Of a stretch of 64,000 nt of DNA, positions 1 through 25,477 are shown piece by piece (position 1 is the first letter of the stretch; each line of letters starts with the position of its first letter). This stretch comes from Balanoglossus misakiensis. Lineage: Eukaryota > Hemichordata. Both the position numbers and the translations under genes were made by a program. The notes under the pieces are model-generated. The model worked only from the letters and a program-made list of their open reading frames with translations. It made no database searches and had not been told where the DNA came from. The DNA lies in assembly GCA_040954595.2 (NCBI GenBank), contig CM082577.2, positions 9,982,001-10,046,000 of the forward strand. The letters are read 5' to 3'.

Positions 1-284
1 GTATGTTTGACTACTATCGGACTACAATGTCTGAATGAAAGTGCACTGAAATATCTGAAATGATCCAAAAACGTTTCGGGATTATGTGGTGTATGAATCA
101 ACCGATTTACAACCCGCGACATATAATATATCATCTTCAAAAAAGCTAGTGCCGACATCAAACTCACTCAGCAGTAGCATTAGGTCCTGTAAAATCTTTC
201 TGTCCTTCTGCCGTCCGATTCAACGTGGCCGACCCTCTCTGAATGGAATTCAATGTAGTATACTCAGAACTCTTTATTTATTAG

Positions 285-8440
<8,156 letters not shown>

Positions 8441-9236
8441 CGCGTATGGACGCAGGGTGAAGTCAAGTGTCATCATGGCAACACCTATAAAAGTCCACAT
8501 TAATCTGACGTAGAACTGAAGTTTCGTGATTCAAGGAAGTAAAATAAACACACGGAAACGGCTAGTCTTTTTTTCAATATATAGCAGTAAGTGCACATTG
8601 AAATGGTGGTTATCCACGTGATTTGTCGATGTACTTTCTAAACAGAAGATTACACGAAACAATTGTTTGCTTTTCTGAATGTCGTAAAATTGGTGTCAGA
8701 ACGAGAGATTAAAGTTACATTTTGTCCTCGATTTCAGTAGTAATGTCTTCAATTATACTAATTTCACACAATGTGTATCATACAGTGAAATCACTCGAGT
8801 GATAAACCGAGATTATTCGGCAATTGCTGAGCTTAGTTACATTTGCTTACGAAAACGATTCATCACGTTTTCACCGCAACGTGTTTCACACGATAAGTTC
8901 CAACACAAGACAAGCCAACGTGTCTGTAAGTTTAGCATTTGGTCGGGAAATTTGACCCCCCCCCCCTGGCAAATGCCGGTGTATAACTACACTATATCAC
9001 ATATGCCGCGATGTTGTTGAACGTTGCCACCTAGCTAATCACTGCATGTGTGTTACATCAGAGAAATAAGGGAGATAAGATTCCCTTGAAGGTTTCTCTG
9101 TTATGTCTCGTACGATGTTCTCTTGCCCTGTAATCAGTACACAGCGGATAATGTTTGCAGAGCGAACGCCCCATAGCTACACTGTATATCCTGTAGTATT
9201 AGAGAAGTCGTTCATCACTCAAGGAACATATCCGTG
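8441..9236. other. Intergenic region between esterase genes 1 and 2
   Basis: It contains an AATAAA polyadenylation signal at 8543-8548, about 100 bases after the gene 1 stop. The rest should hold the promoter and 5' UTR of gene 2. No clear TATA box, tandem repeat or additional gene was seen. Confidence 0.6.
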
Positions 9237-14208
<4,972 letters not shown>

Positions 14209-15339
14209 GACTGAGCCCAATTCACATACCGAAGGCTGAACTATGAGTCCACTGACCATACAGAAACATGACAGGTGTCGATTTTTACAATTTCATTTGA
14301 TAATTCGTGACGATGCTACTGTTGATCATGGAATCTTTAAAGAGGGGAAGGTCGTCAGAACTGCACATGCGCGATTCTTTTGTACAATGTAAACACAACA
14401 TCGCCATTGGCATCGTCAGCACTATTCATGCAGGGAGACCCTGCCGGCCAATGCACTTTATATTATCAAAGTAAATCGGAAATGACATGATTTCCAGTGT
14501 CATACAAAAGTGACAACAACATTATTTGAAACGATGTACATTGTAGCAGGAAAAATCTAGACAGTGTCGTATGGTTCCGGGAAAGCGACCTTCAAGAACA
14601 TTCATTTCGTTTTTAATTCTTATTTTGGGGAGGGGAGGGGGACAACTCACCTTCAAACATGCAAACTTTATACAAACACATGTATCCCTACGTAGCCATT
14701 AAATAACAAGAATATGGTAACCATGGTGTTTGCTTTTTATGGTCTCACAATCAAAACGTGTACCTTCAAAAATTCGGATATGATTATTTCTTGAAATAAA
14801 AATTATTAATATTGTTGAATTTTGACATCGTGGAATTATTTATCGAGAATTTTATGACTATTCACAGGTGAAGGGTGTTCCGATGTATCAATTGACTTGG
14901 AGCGACGTTTAAGGCCTTCTGCGTGTTCCATGTTGTCCGACAGTCAGTCAATAACCGCACATTTGCATATGAAACTTACCAGGGATAGAGATTTCATTAA
15001 AAACAGCGCTATACGACATGAGACTAGTTGCATTGAAATACGGTATATTGCAAATTTGCATATTTTCGGTCAATACGTACATGTGAGCATATTCAGTTCA
15101 TATCTGGTTTATGTAAGATCTGTCCGAGGCTTCTATTCGATTCACGAGAATGGTCCTTGTCACGCAAACCGTGGCACCATGATCACCTGTCGGCAGAAAC
15201 GGCGACAGAAAATTGGCACTTTTATCAAAACATGTGATAAACCACTTGGGTATGACAAGACAAGACAGGCCGCGTTGTTCCATTTAAAAGGCAGTGGTTC
15301 GGCTAGCTCGAGTCAGAGACGTCCATCATCACGCTCACC
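14209..15339. other. Intergenic region between esterase genes 2 and 3
   Basis: No gene, RNA or mobile element was recognised. AATAAA-type signals occur near 14790 but are far from the gene 2 stop. The promoter and 5' UTR of gene 3 are expected toward the right end. Confidence 0.5.
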
Positions 15340-17287
15340 ATGATGAGGTTTCTAGTCTTTGCGTTCATCACCATCCCCTTAGCCTGCGCCCAGCCCGGGC
15401 CGGAGCCGGTGGAGACGGTCCTCCTGCAGATCCCGCAGGGCGACTTGAAGGGCAAGCGGATCGAGACCGAGCCCGGCGTCTACGTGGACTTCTTCGGCGG
15501 CGTGCCGTACGTGCAGCCGCCGGTCGGCAGCCTGAGGTTCGAAGCCCCACAGGGACCCCCGCCGACGTGGACCGGGGAGCGCGACGCCACGGTCCACGGC
15601 AAAGCGTGCCCGCAGCTGGGGTCGTTGTTCTACAACAACAGCCTCCCGAGCCTCCCGCCCCTGCTGCCGTTGCCAGAGCTACCGACTGTAGACATGCAAG
15701 AGGACTGTCTTTTCATAGACATCTGGGCGCCTGAGGTATGCTTCCAACCAATATTTCCAGCGTCATTGCATCCTTTATTTGGTTAAATGCCTTTTGTCGT
15801 ACCATGTATAAAAAAGCCTAACGGCTTTAAACGTTTTTGGTAGGTAAGATCTTGATTCTTTTAGACAGAGAACTTTGCCCATTTTGATGTGAAAAATACT
15901 GTGATTTTTTCCAAAAGACGAGAATTTACCTTTATTATTCCCGTTAATAAGTCGAATCTACCAACTTACACTGGTACTAGTAATGTCGTCAATCCATGCA
16001 CCGTTTCCTTTTCAACCGGAGAGAAAACTGATTTTCTGGTTCCCGCCCAAATCTTCCATTTCAGCGCTCCGACCCGGAAGAGCAGCTGCCCGTTATGTTT
16101 TTCATCCAAGGCGGGGCCTACCTCATCGGATACAACGGCTTCTACGATGCCTCACAGCTTGCGGGCAGAAAGCGTGTGGTGGTAGCCGTCTTCCAGTACC
16201 GTCTAGGAGCCCTGGGTGAGATAATTTGCTTTATGTTTCCGAACGTATCGAACGTTTAGAATCAACATTTTGTGTGTGTCAGTACGTATTCAAAATAACG
16301 ATATTGTGATATATCGCTATATGTTTGTGTGTCTGTGTTTCTGTCTGTCTGTCTGTCTGTCTGTCTGCCTGTCTGTCTGCCTCTATTTATCTCTGTCTAA
16401 CTCGATCGCTAACTAGCTGTGTTATTGGTTAAAATTTTGTATTCATCAGGCTACATCAGCACGATGGACAGCGTCGCACCCGGAAACTATGGAATGTTAG
16501 ACCAGGTAGCCGCCCTTGTCTGGATGAAGCAAAACGCGGATTTTTTTGGTGGCAGCGCCGACCAGGTTACAATCTTCGGGGAGAGTGCCGGCTCTGCGAG
16601 CGTAGGAATGCACACGCTGTCTCCCATGTCCGCCGGTAGGGTGTTTACTGTGAACAATACCGAACTACTTTCCCTTGCTTGCCTGCCTGCCTGCCTGCCT
16701 ATAGAAAAAGCCCGTCATGGTGACACAGCAGCTAAATTACCACACTTCCGAATTACCTTAACAAGCTTATGGCCACTCGGGCTCCAGGCGCGAGTTAACC
16801 ATGGTTCAGTCCCCAAAACCAATTGTTTTCTATGTCAAGGTTGGACCTCTAAAGAGTGAAATAGGGGTGAAAAGGGTTAAGTCAGCATATCATAATGCTA
16901 TTCAAGATTTGTACTGACAGAAACCGTATAGCTCACAACACAACAGACGCCAAATGACAGTATCATAAATACCGTTGACCCACAATTATACTATAATAAC
17001 ATGCATTCGCTATTTCCCCCAACGTAGGTCTATTTAACCGAGCAATTGGTGAAAGCGGCAGTCCTATGAATTACTGGGCCTTCAAAGCCGGGCCCTACGA
17101 CATTTTGGATTCAACCTACGCCCTGGCAACCAGCATCGGGTGCCCCACCCTGCCCCACCAGGATCTCATCGACTGTCTCAGAACAAAGGACGCTATGGAA
17201 ATCTCGGATCACACAGACCCGGTAACTATCAATCAATTAATGATTCCGTCAATCAATCAATCGATCGATCAATGAATCAATGAATCC

Positions 17288-17359
<72 letters not shown>

Positions 17360-17392
17360 GTCAGTCAGTCAGTCAGTCAGTCAGTCAGTCAG

Positions 17393-17430
<38 letters not shown>

Positions 17431-20276
17431 CACTAATCCGCTAATCCACCAATCCATCACACTCTTTCTAATAAATCTTCTAATAAACACGTTGTTAACG
17501 TTTTTAATCGTTTCCTTCCGCGTTTGATCCTACAGTTTTATGGTGACACTATTTCTTTTGCTCCGGTACAAGACGGTCCTGGGGGTTTCATGCCTGCACA
17601 GCCGCTCGACATGATGATGGCCGGCGACTTCCACGTCACCGAACTCTTGGTGGGCTACAATAAAGATGAGACTTCTCCCCTCTACCGTAAGTGGTCTCTT
17701 CCTTTGCCGGTGCAAAACTGATGATTTTAGTCAGTACCGGAAATACTAGACTTCGGATCGTTAAAATGAACGGAAGCCCGTAGAAGATATTTTACACATG
17801 CTCTTCTAGGTTGATGTTACTGAAATATCGCCCAGATATTTTGCAGTATAATTACATGTATATATCAGGAAGAATCGCATGTATAGACATGCGCTGTATT
17901 ATAATAGTAGAACACTTGAATGCCAGTGATGCAGAACATGTTTTTGTGTGTGCATAGTTCGGTACCCTGACTTTGGGTCTGGTATAACGAGGGACAATTT
18001 CACAACGGTCATCCAAGACATCGTCGCCAAAAGAATATTCCCTGACAACACTGTGGCATACCAAGAGACGTTTGATGCCCTCGAATTCATGTATCTACCT
18101 TGGCAAGATCCGGACGATCCTATTCTGCTGAGGGACAGTGCGGTGAAGGTGAGCTTTTTCTGTTCGACTAATGTCTGTAGTCAGTCGGTATGTCTGTATG
18201 TGTTATTAAAAATTAATCATATTAAAAAAACTCTATGTCATCATGCTTGATTTTTTGGTACAGCTGTTTTTAACCATAGGAAAACTATAGCATTGGCAGT
18301 GCGAGAAAAGTGCTGACACAGTATTTTCTACAATAACTGAAAAAGTCTATGTTTGTTTTTAACATTTATTGATAAACAATATATATACAAATCAGGTCAT
18401 CAAAATGACAATATTTGAGAAGTCCACTACCTTAACATCCTCCCGGGACGTTTATCAAACACACAGCTAACTGACGAACGGTTTTTCGAGGCTGGCGTCC
18501 ACTGGGAGGCGAAACTTGCCACCGCTGCTAACGTCAGTACGTACGTGTATCGGTACGACTACAGAAAATCGTCTGCAATGTTTCCAGAATGGATAGGTAG
18601 GTCAACAAATGCGGACCAGAGACTCATGTCTGCTGTCTGGACAGGTTGGGTCTGCCCCGTTTTTTTCTCGTTCCATTTTATCTTCAGAGTTGTGTTGACG
18701 AAGAGCAACTAGGTCGCAATTTTTATCACTTCGCTATCGTAGTGTGAAGCAGCCCGCTGTATTACCGAATCGTTTCGCGTGTTTTATCGCTGGTAAACCA
18801 TTTCATATTCACTGTGGACGTGTCAACCGATATCAGGCGATGCGTTTTAGAACAAGAATCGTCAATTTTTAGTAATTTGTACACAATACGACATACTTTT
18901 TATAAACGATCATTGCTTTGCAACATGGAATAGGCGACAAAAAAACGAAAAGTATCAATTAAATATTCTAAGACAGTATACGTCGTAGATGGATGATGCA
19001 ATTGACTATGTACAGACCCTGGACATTTTCCGCTGTAGCGTCTAAATGCAGACAACGGCAATGATTCGACAATAGCGGGACAGAAATCGTATCCTGAGTC
19101 TAGGCAGGCCGTAGTGTGTTTTTTTTTTATTTTAAACTCGGGAAGCGGCGCTGTTGATACGATTGCAAGCGATGGAGAAGTTGAAGACATGTGATAAAAC
19201 AATCGCATCTGTAAAAAATATCACCTGTCTATCGAATGTTATTCACACACGATAAGTATAATTTACCCAGTGCAAATAAGATTGGCTACATCAAATTTTG
19301 TAGGTCAGTGTAAGGAAGTACATGTAGGCTACACATAACTGTATGAAAATCACCTGTCCTTATCATTGTTGTTTTTAGATAACGTTTGTCTTAAATAATA
19401 TCAAAACTTTAATGATTTCTATGAAAACGTGTCGCGCGACACAGGCGACAGATGTTTTGGCGCGCAATGCAATTTATGACAGGCTGATGTTTTGTTCTCC
19501 AACCAATCAGGTGTTCCCCATGCTTCTGAGCTGGATATGGTCTTCGGAGTACCCTACCAGCCGGACAAAAATGAGACTTATACGGATGACGATCGACTTG
19601 TCAGTGGTATTTTTATGGACATGTGGTACAATTTTGCAACAACTGGGTCAGTAGCCCTTGCAGGATTTTCTAAGACAGTGTATTATTGTTGTTTTTGTTA
19701 TACTATTTTTCTCTGAAGGATATCAGCATATGAAAGAAAAAATGACATCGGTTTAAAGGGAATCCCTCGAAGACAATTTTGCGATGTATGTCTGTTAAGA
19801 GGTTATTCAGATAATATTAGTCATTTTGGCCAACCATAAAACCTGCAATTTCGTTAAAATCAAAGAAAAACGTTTTCTTTAATTTTAGCAAAATCGCGAG
19901 CTTATGGTTGGTGCACTGAGATTTCGCTTAGCTAAACCAACTTCCTATGAGACATACATGTGTAGCAAAAAATGCAAAAATGTAATGCAAAAAATGGCAG
20001 CTCTTGGAGCTTTAATACTAATAATTCGGCACCCGCATTTCCTTCCACCCCGACAGAAATCCGAACTCTCCGCCGGGCGCGTCCATAGCTGGAGTGGACG
20101 GCGAATGGGAGCAGTACACGAGGGCAAACCAGCGCACCTTCCACATCAACACCTCGAGCGTAATGCAGGACGGCACGGTGTCCTTCAGGGGCCACGGCTA
20201 TTGGAACGACTACGACCACAAGGTGATCACGAATGCCCAGAACCAGGCGGCCCAGTGCATCGGTGGCAGGAAGTGA
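15340..20276 (+). CDS. Carboxylesterase type B family gene 3, complete, secreted type
   Basis: Nine exons sum to 1,755 nt, giving 584 residues: 15340-15735, 16065-16215, 16450-16635, 17028-17221, 17536-17686, 17958-18148, 18467-18596, 19511-19646, 20057-20276. Intron positions and phases match gene 2, so the genes are tandem paralogues. The signal peptide is [17 protein letters not shown]. The oxyanion segment is IQGGAYLIG. The triad is Ser228 (FGESAGSAS), Glu354 (GYNKDE) and His470 ([13 protein letters not shown]). The protein ends soon after the catalytic fold in QCIGGRK, with no hydrophobic GPI signal. A lone Cys near the end could form an intersubunit disulfide. It also lacks the Pro-rich insertion of gene 2. 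A polyadenylation signal lies at 20371-20376. Secreted carboxylesterase is the most likely role; the substrate is unknown. Confidence 0.9.
16333..16382. repeat. (TCTG)n microsatellite in gene 3 intron 2
   Basis: A run of CTGT/CTGC tetranucleotides lies in the intron between exons 2 and 3 of esterase gene 3. Confidence 0.8.
16795..16880. mobile_element. Short piggyBac-like MITE with TTAA ends, CCCTTTCAC family
   Basis: An 86-bp element bounded by TTAA on both sides has inverted ends related to CCCTTTCACCCC. It matches, in reverse orientation, the copies at 36113-36205, 46851-46944, 58026-58119 and about 63230-63329. TTAA targets and CCCT-type ends fit the piggyBac superfamily. The element is too short to encode anything. 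Confidence 0.65.
17227..17440. repeat. Compound (AATC)n/(AGTC)n microsatellite in gene 3 intron 4
   Basis: A long AATC tetranucleotide tract with an internal AGTC block starts a few bases after the exon 4 donor. Confidence 0.9.
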
Positions 20277-21104
20277 CGTACATGTGGTTGTCGTTGATGA
20301 TGCATGCATCGCCCTGGTTGAGTGACATTCACCATTGATTCAGTTTTCAGCTTAATTCCCAGCTTGTTTGAATAAAACAACAAACACCCACAACACCAGG
20401 AAATGGAAATAAAAACGGACTTATGTCCACCAAGCATCAAAAACTGTCTGAGTATGGTCATGTTTATTTGTTCATTTCACCTCCGCGTATCAAATGTAAT
20501 TTCTACACTCGGAAGTATTTTGAAATGCCGGGTTTTTGTCTCACCCTATTACTGAAAACTCTTCATCCATTTACACTGGACGTCACCAATAATACTACTG
20601 ACAAGTGCATACGTTCTGATCACTTTTTAATTTTATTGGCAACAAGTTGTTAAATTTGCATGAAAACGCGGCATGAGAAATTAACAAAATGTATATGTCC
20701 TCGTACAGACCTAATACGGGACACAGCACTGGAATCAAACATTCAAAAACTGTAAGAGACCAGCTGTGAAACGCAATTGTAGATAATAGCTTAGACTGAG
20801 GACACGCCACAGCCATGTACTACCTAGATGTGCACATCCATGTTACAGGGCTGTGCTGACATCCTAGCACCAGGGGTATAGTCAACACATATGTACCAGC
20901 TGTGTGTGTTCACTTTACTTATACAGGGATGTACACACCCCTGTAACAGTCCCTTCAATGGTACAGGACTGTGCCGGGTTCCCCTGCTTACTGGACCTAT
21001 TTTTGCCCTAGCATATATCGAAGTGACCATTCAACGCACATGTGTACATGAACATGTACATGAACGTGTGCGCCCTCTTGAACGATGACCTTCGATCACT
21101 GCGA
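20277..21104. other. Intergenic region between esterase gene 3 and CTBS copy 1
   Basis: It contains the gene 3 polyadenylation signal (20371-20376). Near its right end is a short segment related to the region just upstream of CTBS copy 2 (around 25350-25410). No additional gene was recognised. Confidence 0.5.
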
Positions 21105-21169
21105 TAGTCTGGTCCCCTGCCCCATCCCCGCCGCTGGCTGCGCTGCTCAAGGGAAGGGTCAGGTATGGG

Positions 21170-21205
21170 CCGCCATTTTGGTCAGGATCCTGACCAAAAT
21201 GGCGG
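21170..21205. promoter_or_regulatory. 36-bp perfect palindrome with opposed ATGGCGG (YY1-like) motifs
   Basis: Two 18-bp arms centred on GGATCC each carry CAAAATGGCGG, close to the YY1 consensus. A related CCAAAATGGCTGCG motif follows near 21249. All lie inside the transposon 5' of CTBS copy 1. Binding is inferred from motif similarity only. Confidence 0.45.
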
Positions 21206-21231
21206 ACTGTCACATCACTTCAACTGTTCAG

Positions 21232-21239
21232 TGACGTCA
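21232..21239. promoter_or_regulatory. CRE palindrome TGACGTCA
   Basis: This is a perfect cAMP-response-element core about 355 bases upstream of the CTBS copy 1 start codon, inside the inserted transposon and close to the ATGGCGG motifs. Such combinations are common in animal promoters; activity here is inferred. Confidence 0.4.
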
Positions 21240-21591
21240 CATGATACACCAAAATGGCTGCGACCGTGAAAACAACACCAGTAAAGATCAACGCAAGTAC
21301 ATGTGTTGCTTGTGGGGAAGATGAGCAGCGATTAAAGAAAATTTACAGCAACAATCGACTAACTACAAATGTAGTCATTGTTTGAAAACTTTATTGACCA
21401 ATCAGCACGCTCGATATTAATGTCCAATCACAGCCATGCATTAAATGGCCTTTACCTGACCCCTTTCGTGAGTGTAGCGCCAGCAGCGGGAGAAAGGGGG
21501 CAGGGTACCAGACTATCACTGCGAAGGCTAGTCTCAGAATGCGGACCATTTGATTAGGCCTATTGGCAGGGGGAAGAGTCTCCAATCGGTC

Positions 21592-24500
21592 ATGATGCGC
21601 GCTCTCTGGGTTTTTGTGATTTCAGCCGCAGTGCTCCGAACGGATTCGACACAAACCGGCAGCAAGTGCCCTTGCTCGGACGTTTCACTATGCAAGACGA
21701 TCACAACTAAACCGAAAAAGGAGGTACGCGTCGTGCATATTCGATAATAATCTTTAAACTTCTTAATTTAGTGTATAAGATTAGATGGGGGCTCATGCAC
21801 TTTTGGTCGGGTGTTGGCATGCCGTTTTATCACGTACTAAATGGATGATAGTCTCCAATAAATGTTGGAGAACAAGTTCGTTGACAGTCAGTAATCACAT
21901 GACATTTTCTAACGTAGCCAACTTAGACTCAAATCATCTGATAGCTTGTGAAAGTGCCTTCACTGAGCTTGAACGCGAAAACGGGGCGTTCATTACTGAC
22001 AGTGCTGAAGGTGTTTTCGGGTCATGACCCAGTTAATTGTACCATATCACCGTCTGACCTACAAATATTATGACCTATGATTGATCTGCGAAGTGATGTG
22101 TTTAGATGTAGGCCGCTCTATCGACGACGAAAAGGTTGCAACGTAAACCATGGAGATTCCAGCCTAGAAATTATGTGGGATAATGTACGATACACAACCA
22201 AACGTACAAACGACGTTGAATAACACCGAACCTTCCCCTTTCTCCTCGTTTGCAGACATTTGTGTTCCGTGTTGCTGGCTCCACTTGGAAAAACTATGAC
22301 TGGTCCAAGATAACAACTGTCGGTATGTTTGGGGAGTATGACCCCCAGCTCATGTGCACTGCGCATGCTCATGGCGTGAGACTCGTACAAGCAGGTATGT
22401 CGGTAGTGATATAAATCCAGACAAGCGGCATGTATATATTGTGTAAGAATCAGCGAGATTCTAGTCTAATACAATTTATGCCAACTGGATAAAACTTGTT
22501 ATATGACAAACTGCATATCTGGTTCTTCTCCCTATAGTATCCCCAAAATACACCGCTTTTAAACAATATCAAAAATGTTGATGTATACATGGGCTATGTT
22601 GAGAAAACCGTTTAAACCTACCTCAGAACACCGAATAAGAAACCACATTTCGTACTCAGAACAAAATTACTGAACAAATTGTCAAGAGAAAAAAGGACAT
22701 TTATAATTATAGGTTCAGCTTGTTCTTGGTTTTCGTTACCTATCAGACAGAGGCTCACCTTATTGGCCAATCCTGTGCCACCTACCATCCCAAAATGATT
22801 CCTGAAATGCAGTGATAATATCCAAGCTTAGCCAAGGCGGCGTCAAGAGATAAGACCCGCCGGATTAACGCAATATTTACCCATTCTTGTACAGCGAGTT
22901 TCCCCGAGGCGAATCTAACCAACAAAGAACAACGCGGCAAATGGGTGCAGGATCATCTCCAGTTAGTTCAAGACCAATTTATGGATGGTCTAAATATCGA
23001 TATCGAATTTCCTCTAGTGGACCCAGACAAAAGGAGCATTCTGACCGACTTGGTCAAGCAGACGACACAAACCTTTCATAATAAAATACCAGGGTCCCAG
23101 GTAAGTACTTTAAAAAAAGTGATTATTAGTGATTATTAATGTATTAGACTCGATAATCAAAGTCTTGAACCTCTTCCGTATACTGCGCATGCCCGAGGCA
23201 ACTTTAGAGTATACCAGGATATTTTCTATTAAACCTGTTCATTCAATACAGGTCACCTTCGACGTCGCTTGGACGCCAGATTGTGCCAGACAAGGTTTCC
23301 GTTGCTATGACTACAGAGGTATTGCAGACGCCACCGATTTTCTGTTTGTCATGGACTATGACGAATATGAGACGATAGCAAATCGGTGCATAGCCGATGC
23401 AAATTCACCCATTAATAAAACTATTTCAGGTATGCATTAATTTGATTCAAATTCAAAGTTTTTAGGTTTTCATTTTCAAGACATCTCAAAGCACTTTCAA
23501 TAGTTTCTGTGTTCCTTTTTGCAACGTCCATGTATATAAAGTCTGTATAGTAGACAGATAAATATTGTAACACACGTCATCCGAAGACTGTGTTCTCATG
23601 TTGCAATTTGACATGCTGTGTATTAAAACGGTGCCGCGCCTTTAATCACATCCATGAAGAGTTTAGAGGATAGGGAATACATTTGAAGTTAGTTTACTGT
23701 GGAAAATATATGTGAAATTTGGAAGCTAAAGGCTTTAATATAAACTTTTACCGCGCCACACTTAAAACATCATTTTTTTTCATTTCAAGGCCTTGAAGAA
23801 TTTATACAGCTTGGTATTCCTGCAAGTAAACTGGTGTCAGGACTGCCCTGGTATGCCTACGACTATCCGTGTCTCAATTTGACTGGGGTAAGTTTTTAAT
23901 CGGCGTTTGGCCAACATGTTCATCGGGTTTATATCCCCAGTATTTCCTGTAAAAATGGTACTTATTCGCGTCGAAAATCAAAGTCTCAAACTTCTTTTCT
24001 CAAATTTGACTGAGGGCAACTTTTAAAATTTTAAAATTCCAAAATATCTAATCTCTGTTAACTCGGTTGAGAAAATTTAGTGATTGTTTTATTTTTATAA
24101 AAACAAGACGATCGACATTCAGTTGTCTTCTATAGTTTTAAAAGACAGGGTATATCTACACTAGCCCAGGAGTAAAATCAAACCTGTTCTTGCACCGATT
24201 CGAGTGTGATTTTAGGTGAGATACATTTTTGTCATACCTGTACATTTGTACTATGATCGATTTTGAGCAACGGTATTTTTCTAGGACAATTGTACATGCA
24301 CCATTAAACACTCACCAGTGTGGCCGATTTGCGATGGAAACGTAGGGACAGAAAAGGATTATGGTGTAATTATGAGGCTTCTTGCGCAGAACTCAACCAG
24401 CGGAAGAATTTGGAGTGACGCAAACAAGTCGCCATTCTTTAACTATAAGGTAAGATACTTCTCACGTTGTTTGAGGTATTCCGCCAGGATTCACATTACA

Positions 24501-25177
24501 CCGATATGTCAACTATGCATCTTCGGATTTCCACGAATTAATACTAAAATGCTATGTAGTCAGTCTAGAAGTGGGTCCTTACGCTAGACCGACCTTTCAT
24601 TAAATGTAGTGTGAAGTGTGACTGTTTTTTTTGTAGAGTTTCGGATTGTAAAGTTCAAGCCAAATGTTATCCATACTCGAAATTCAAACTGCCCGCTAAA
24701 GTTCCCGTTTATTTGAACAAAAATCACTTTTCTAATTTTAATTGTTTTGAATATTTTAATATAAAACATAAACCCAGCATAAAAAACAACAAAAATCCTT
24801 GATTTCCACCAGACGTTTGTTTTATATCCGGATCTGACATCAGCAAGAAGTGTGCGCCTTTATTAAGCATACATTTATGAGCTTATTTTACCTGGCCGCG
24901 TTGATTTTAACCCCAAAGCCTGCATGCGCTGATTAAAATACACAGTATTTAGAGCTACCTGGCTTTATTCTTGCAGGATCAGGCCACCGGCCAGTTCCAT
25001 CAAGTATGGTACGACGACCCCGAGAGCTTAAAGTTGAAGTTCGACTACGCCACTCAGAGAGATCTGCTGGGCGTTGGTGTGTTCCACGCCGACGCACTCG
25101 ATTACAGCGACGATCCAACGGCCAAAATACAAACCAAAGCTATGTGGGATACATTGCCGGCACGACGCAGTAATTAA
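21592..25177 (+). CDS. CTBS: Di-N-acetylchitobiase (GH18), tandem copy 1
   Basis: Lysosomal exoglycosidase that removes the reducing-end GlcNAc from the chitobiose core during breakdown of Asn-linked glycoproteins. Seven exons, 21592-21723, 22256-22394, 22895-23100, 23252-23429, 23790-23887, 24285-24449 and 24977-25177, sum to 1,119 nt (372 residues), close to the mammalian enzyme. MRALWVFVISAAVL is a signal peptide; a second in-frame ATG lies three bases downstream of the chosen one. The GH18 active-site motif is MDGLNIDIEFP, with proton donor Glu128; Asn replaces the middle Asp, as in known chitobiases. Other family landmarks are VAGSTWKNYDW, DFLFVMDYDEYE, LVSGLPWYAYDYPCLNL, FHQVWYDDPESL and DALDYSDD. 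The sixth exon begins DNCTCTIKH, with one Cys more than copy 2. A transposon lies directly upstream. Confidence 0.95.
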
Positions 25178-25477
25178 CGTGCTCCAAATGATCCCTTTCT
25201 GATTTTTTTTTTTAATTAAAAAAATGGTTTATCTCTCAGGTCTTATTCATGAATTTTATTTTTCCTAGAATTTGACAGTGTAAGATCAGTCCATCCCACC
25301 CCCGGCCGTAAAAACTGAACGGTCCCTAACAAGTGACCTGATTCTACGCACATGTGTGCGCCCTCTTGAACAACCTTCTCTTGAACGATGACCTTCGATC
25401 ACTGCGAAGGCTAGTCTCAGAACGTTGTTGACCCTTTGATTAGGCCTATTGGCAGGGGGGAGAGTCTCCAATCGGTC
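25178..25477. other. Short intergenic region and promoter of CTBS copy 2
   Basis: Only 300 bases separate the two chitobiase genes. ATTAAA at 25215-25220 may end copy 1 transcripts. The right part resembles the sequence upstream of copy 1 but lacks the 411-bp transposon. Confidence 0.6.

Larger units (their letters stand above)
21105..21515. mobile_element. 411-bp TIR transposon upstream of CTBS copy 1, 9-bp target duplication
   Basis: Inverted ends of about 67 bp begin TAGTCTGGTCCCCTGCCCC (left) and TAGTCTGGTACCCTGCCCCC (right, complement). They are flanked by TCACTGCGA at 21096-21104 and 21516-21524. The equivalent site upstream of CTBS copy 2 reads through uninterrupted, which confirms an insertion. 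A 9-bp duplication with long TIRs suggests a Mutator-like non-autonomous element, but no transposase is present to prove the superfamily. Confidence 0.85.
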
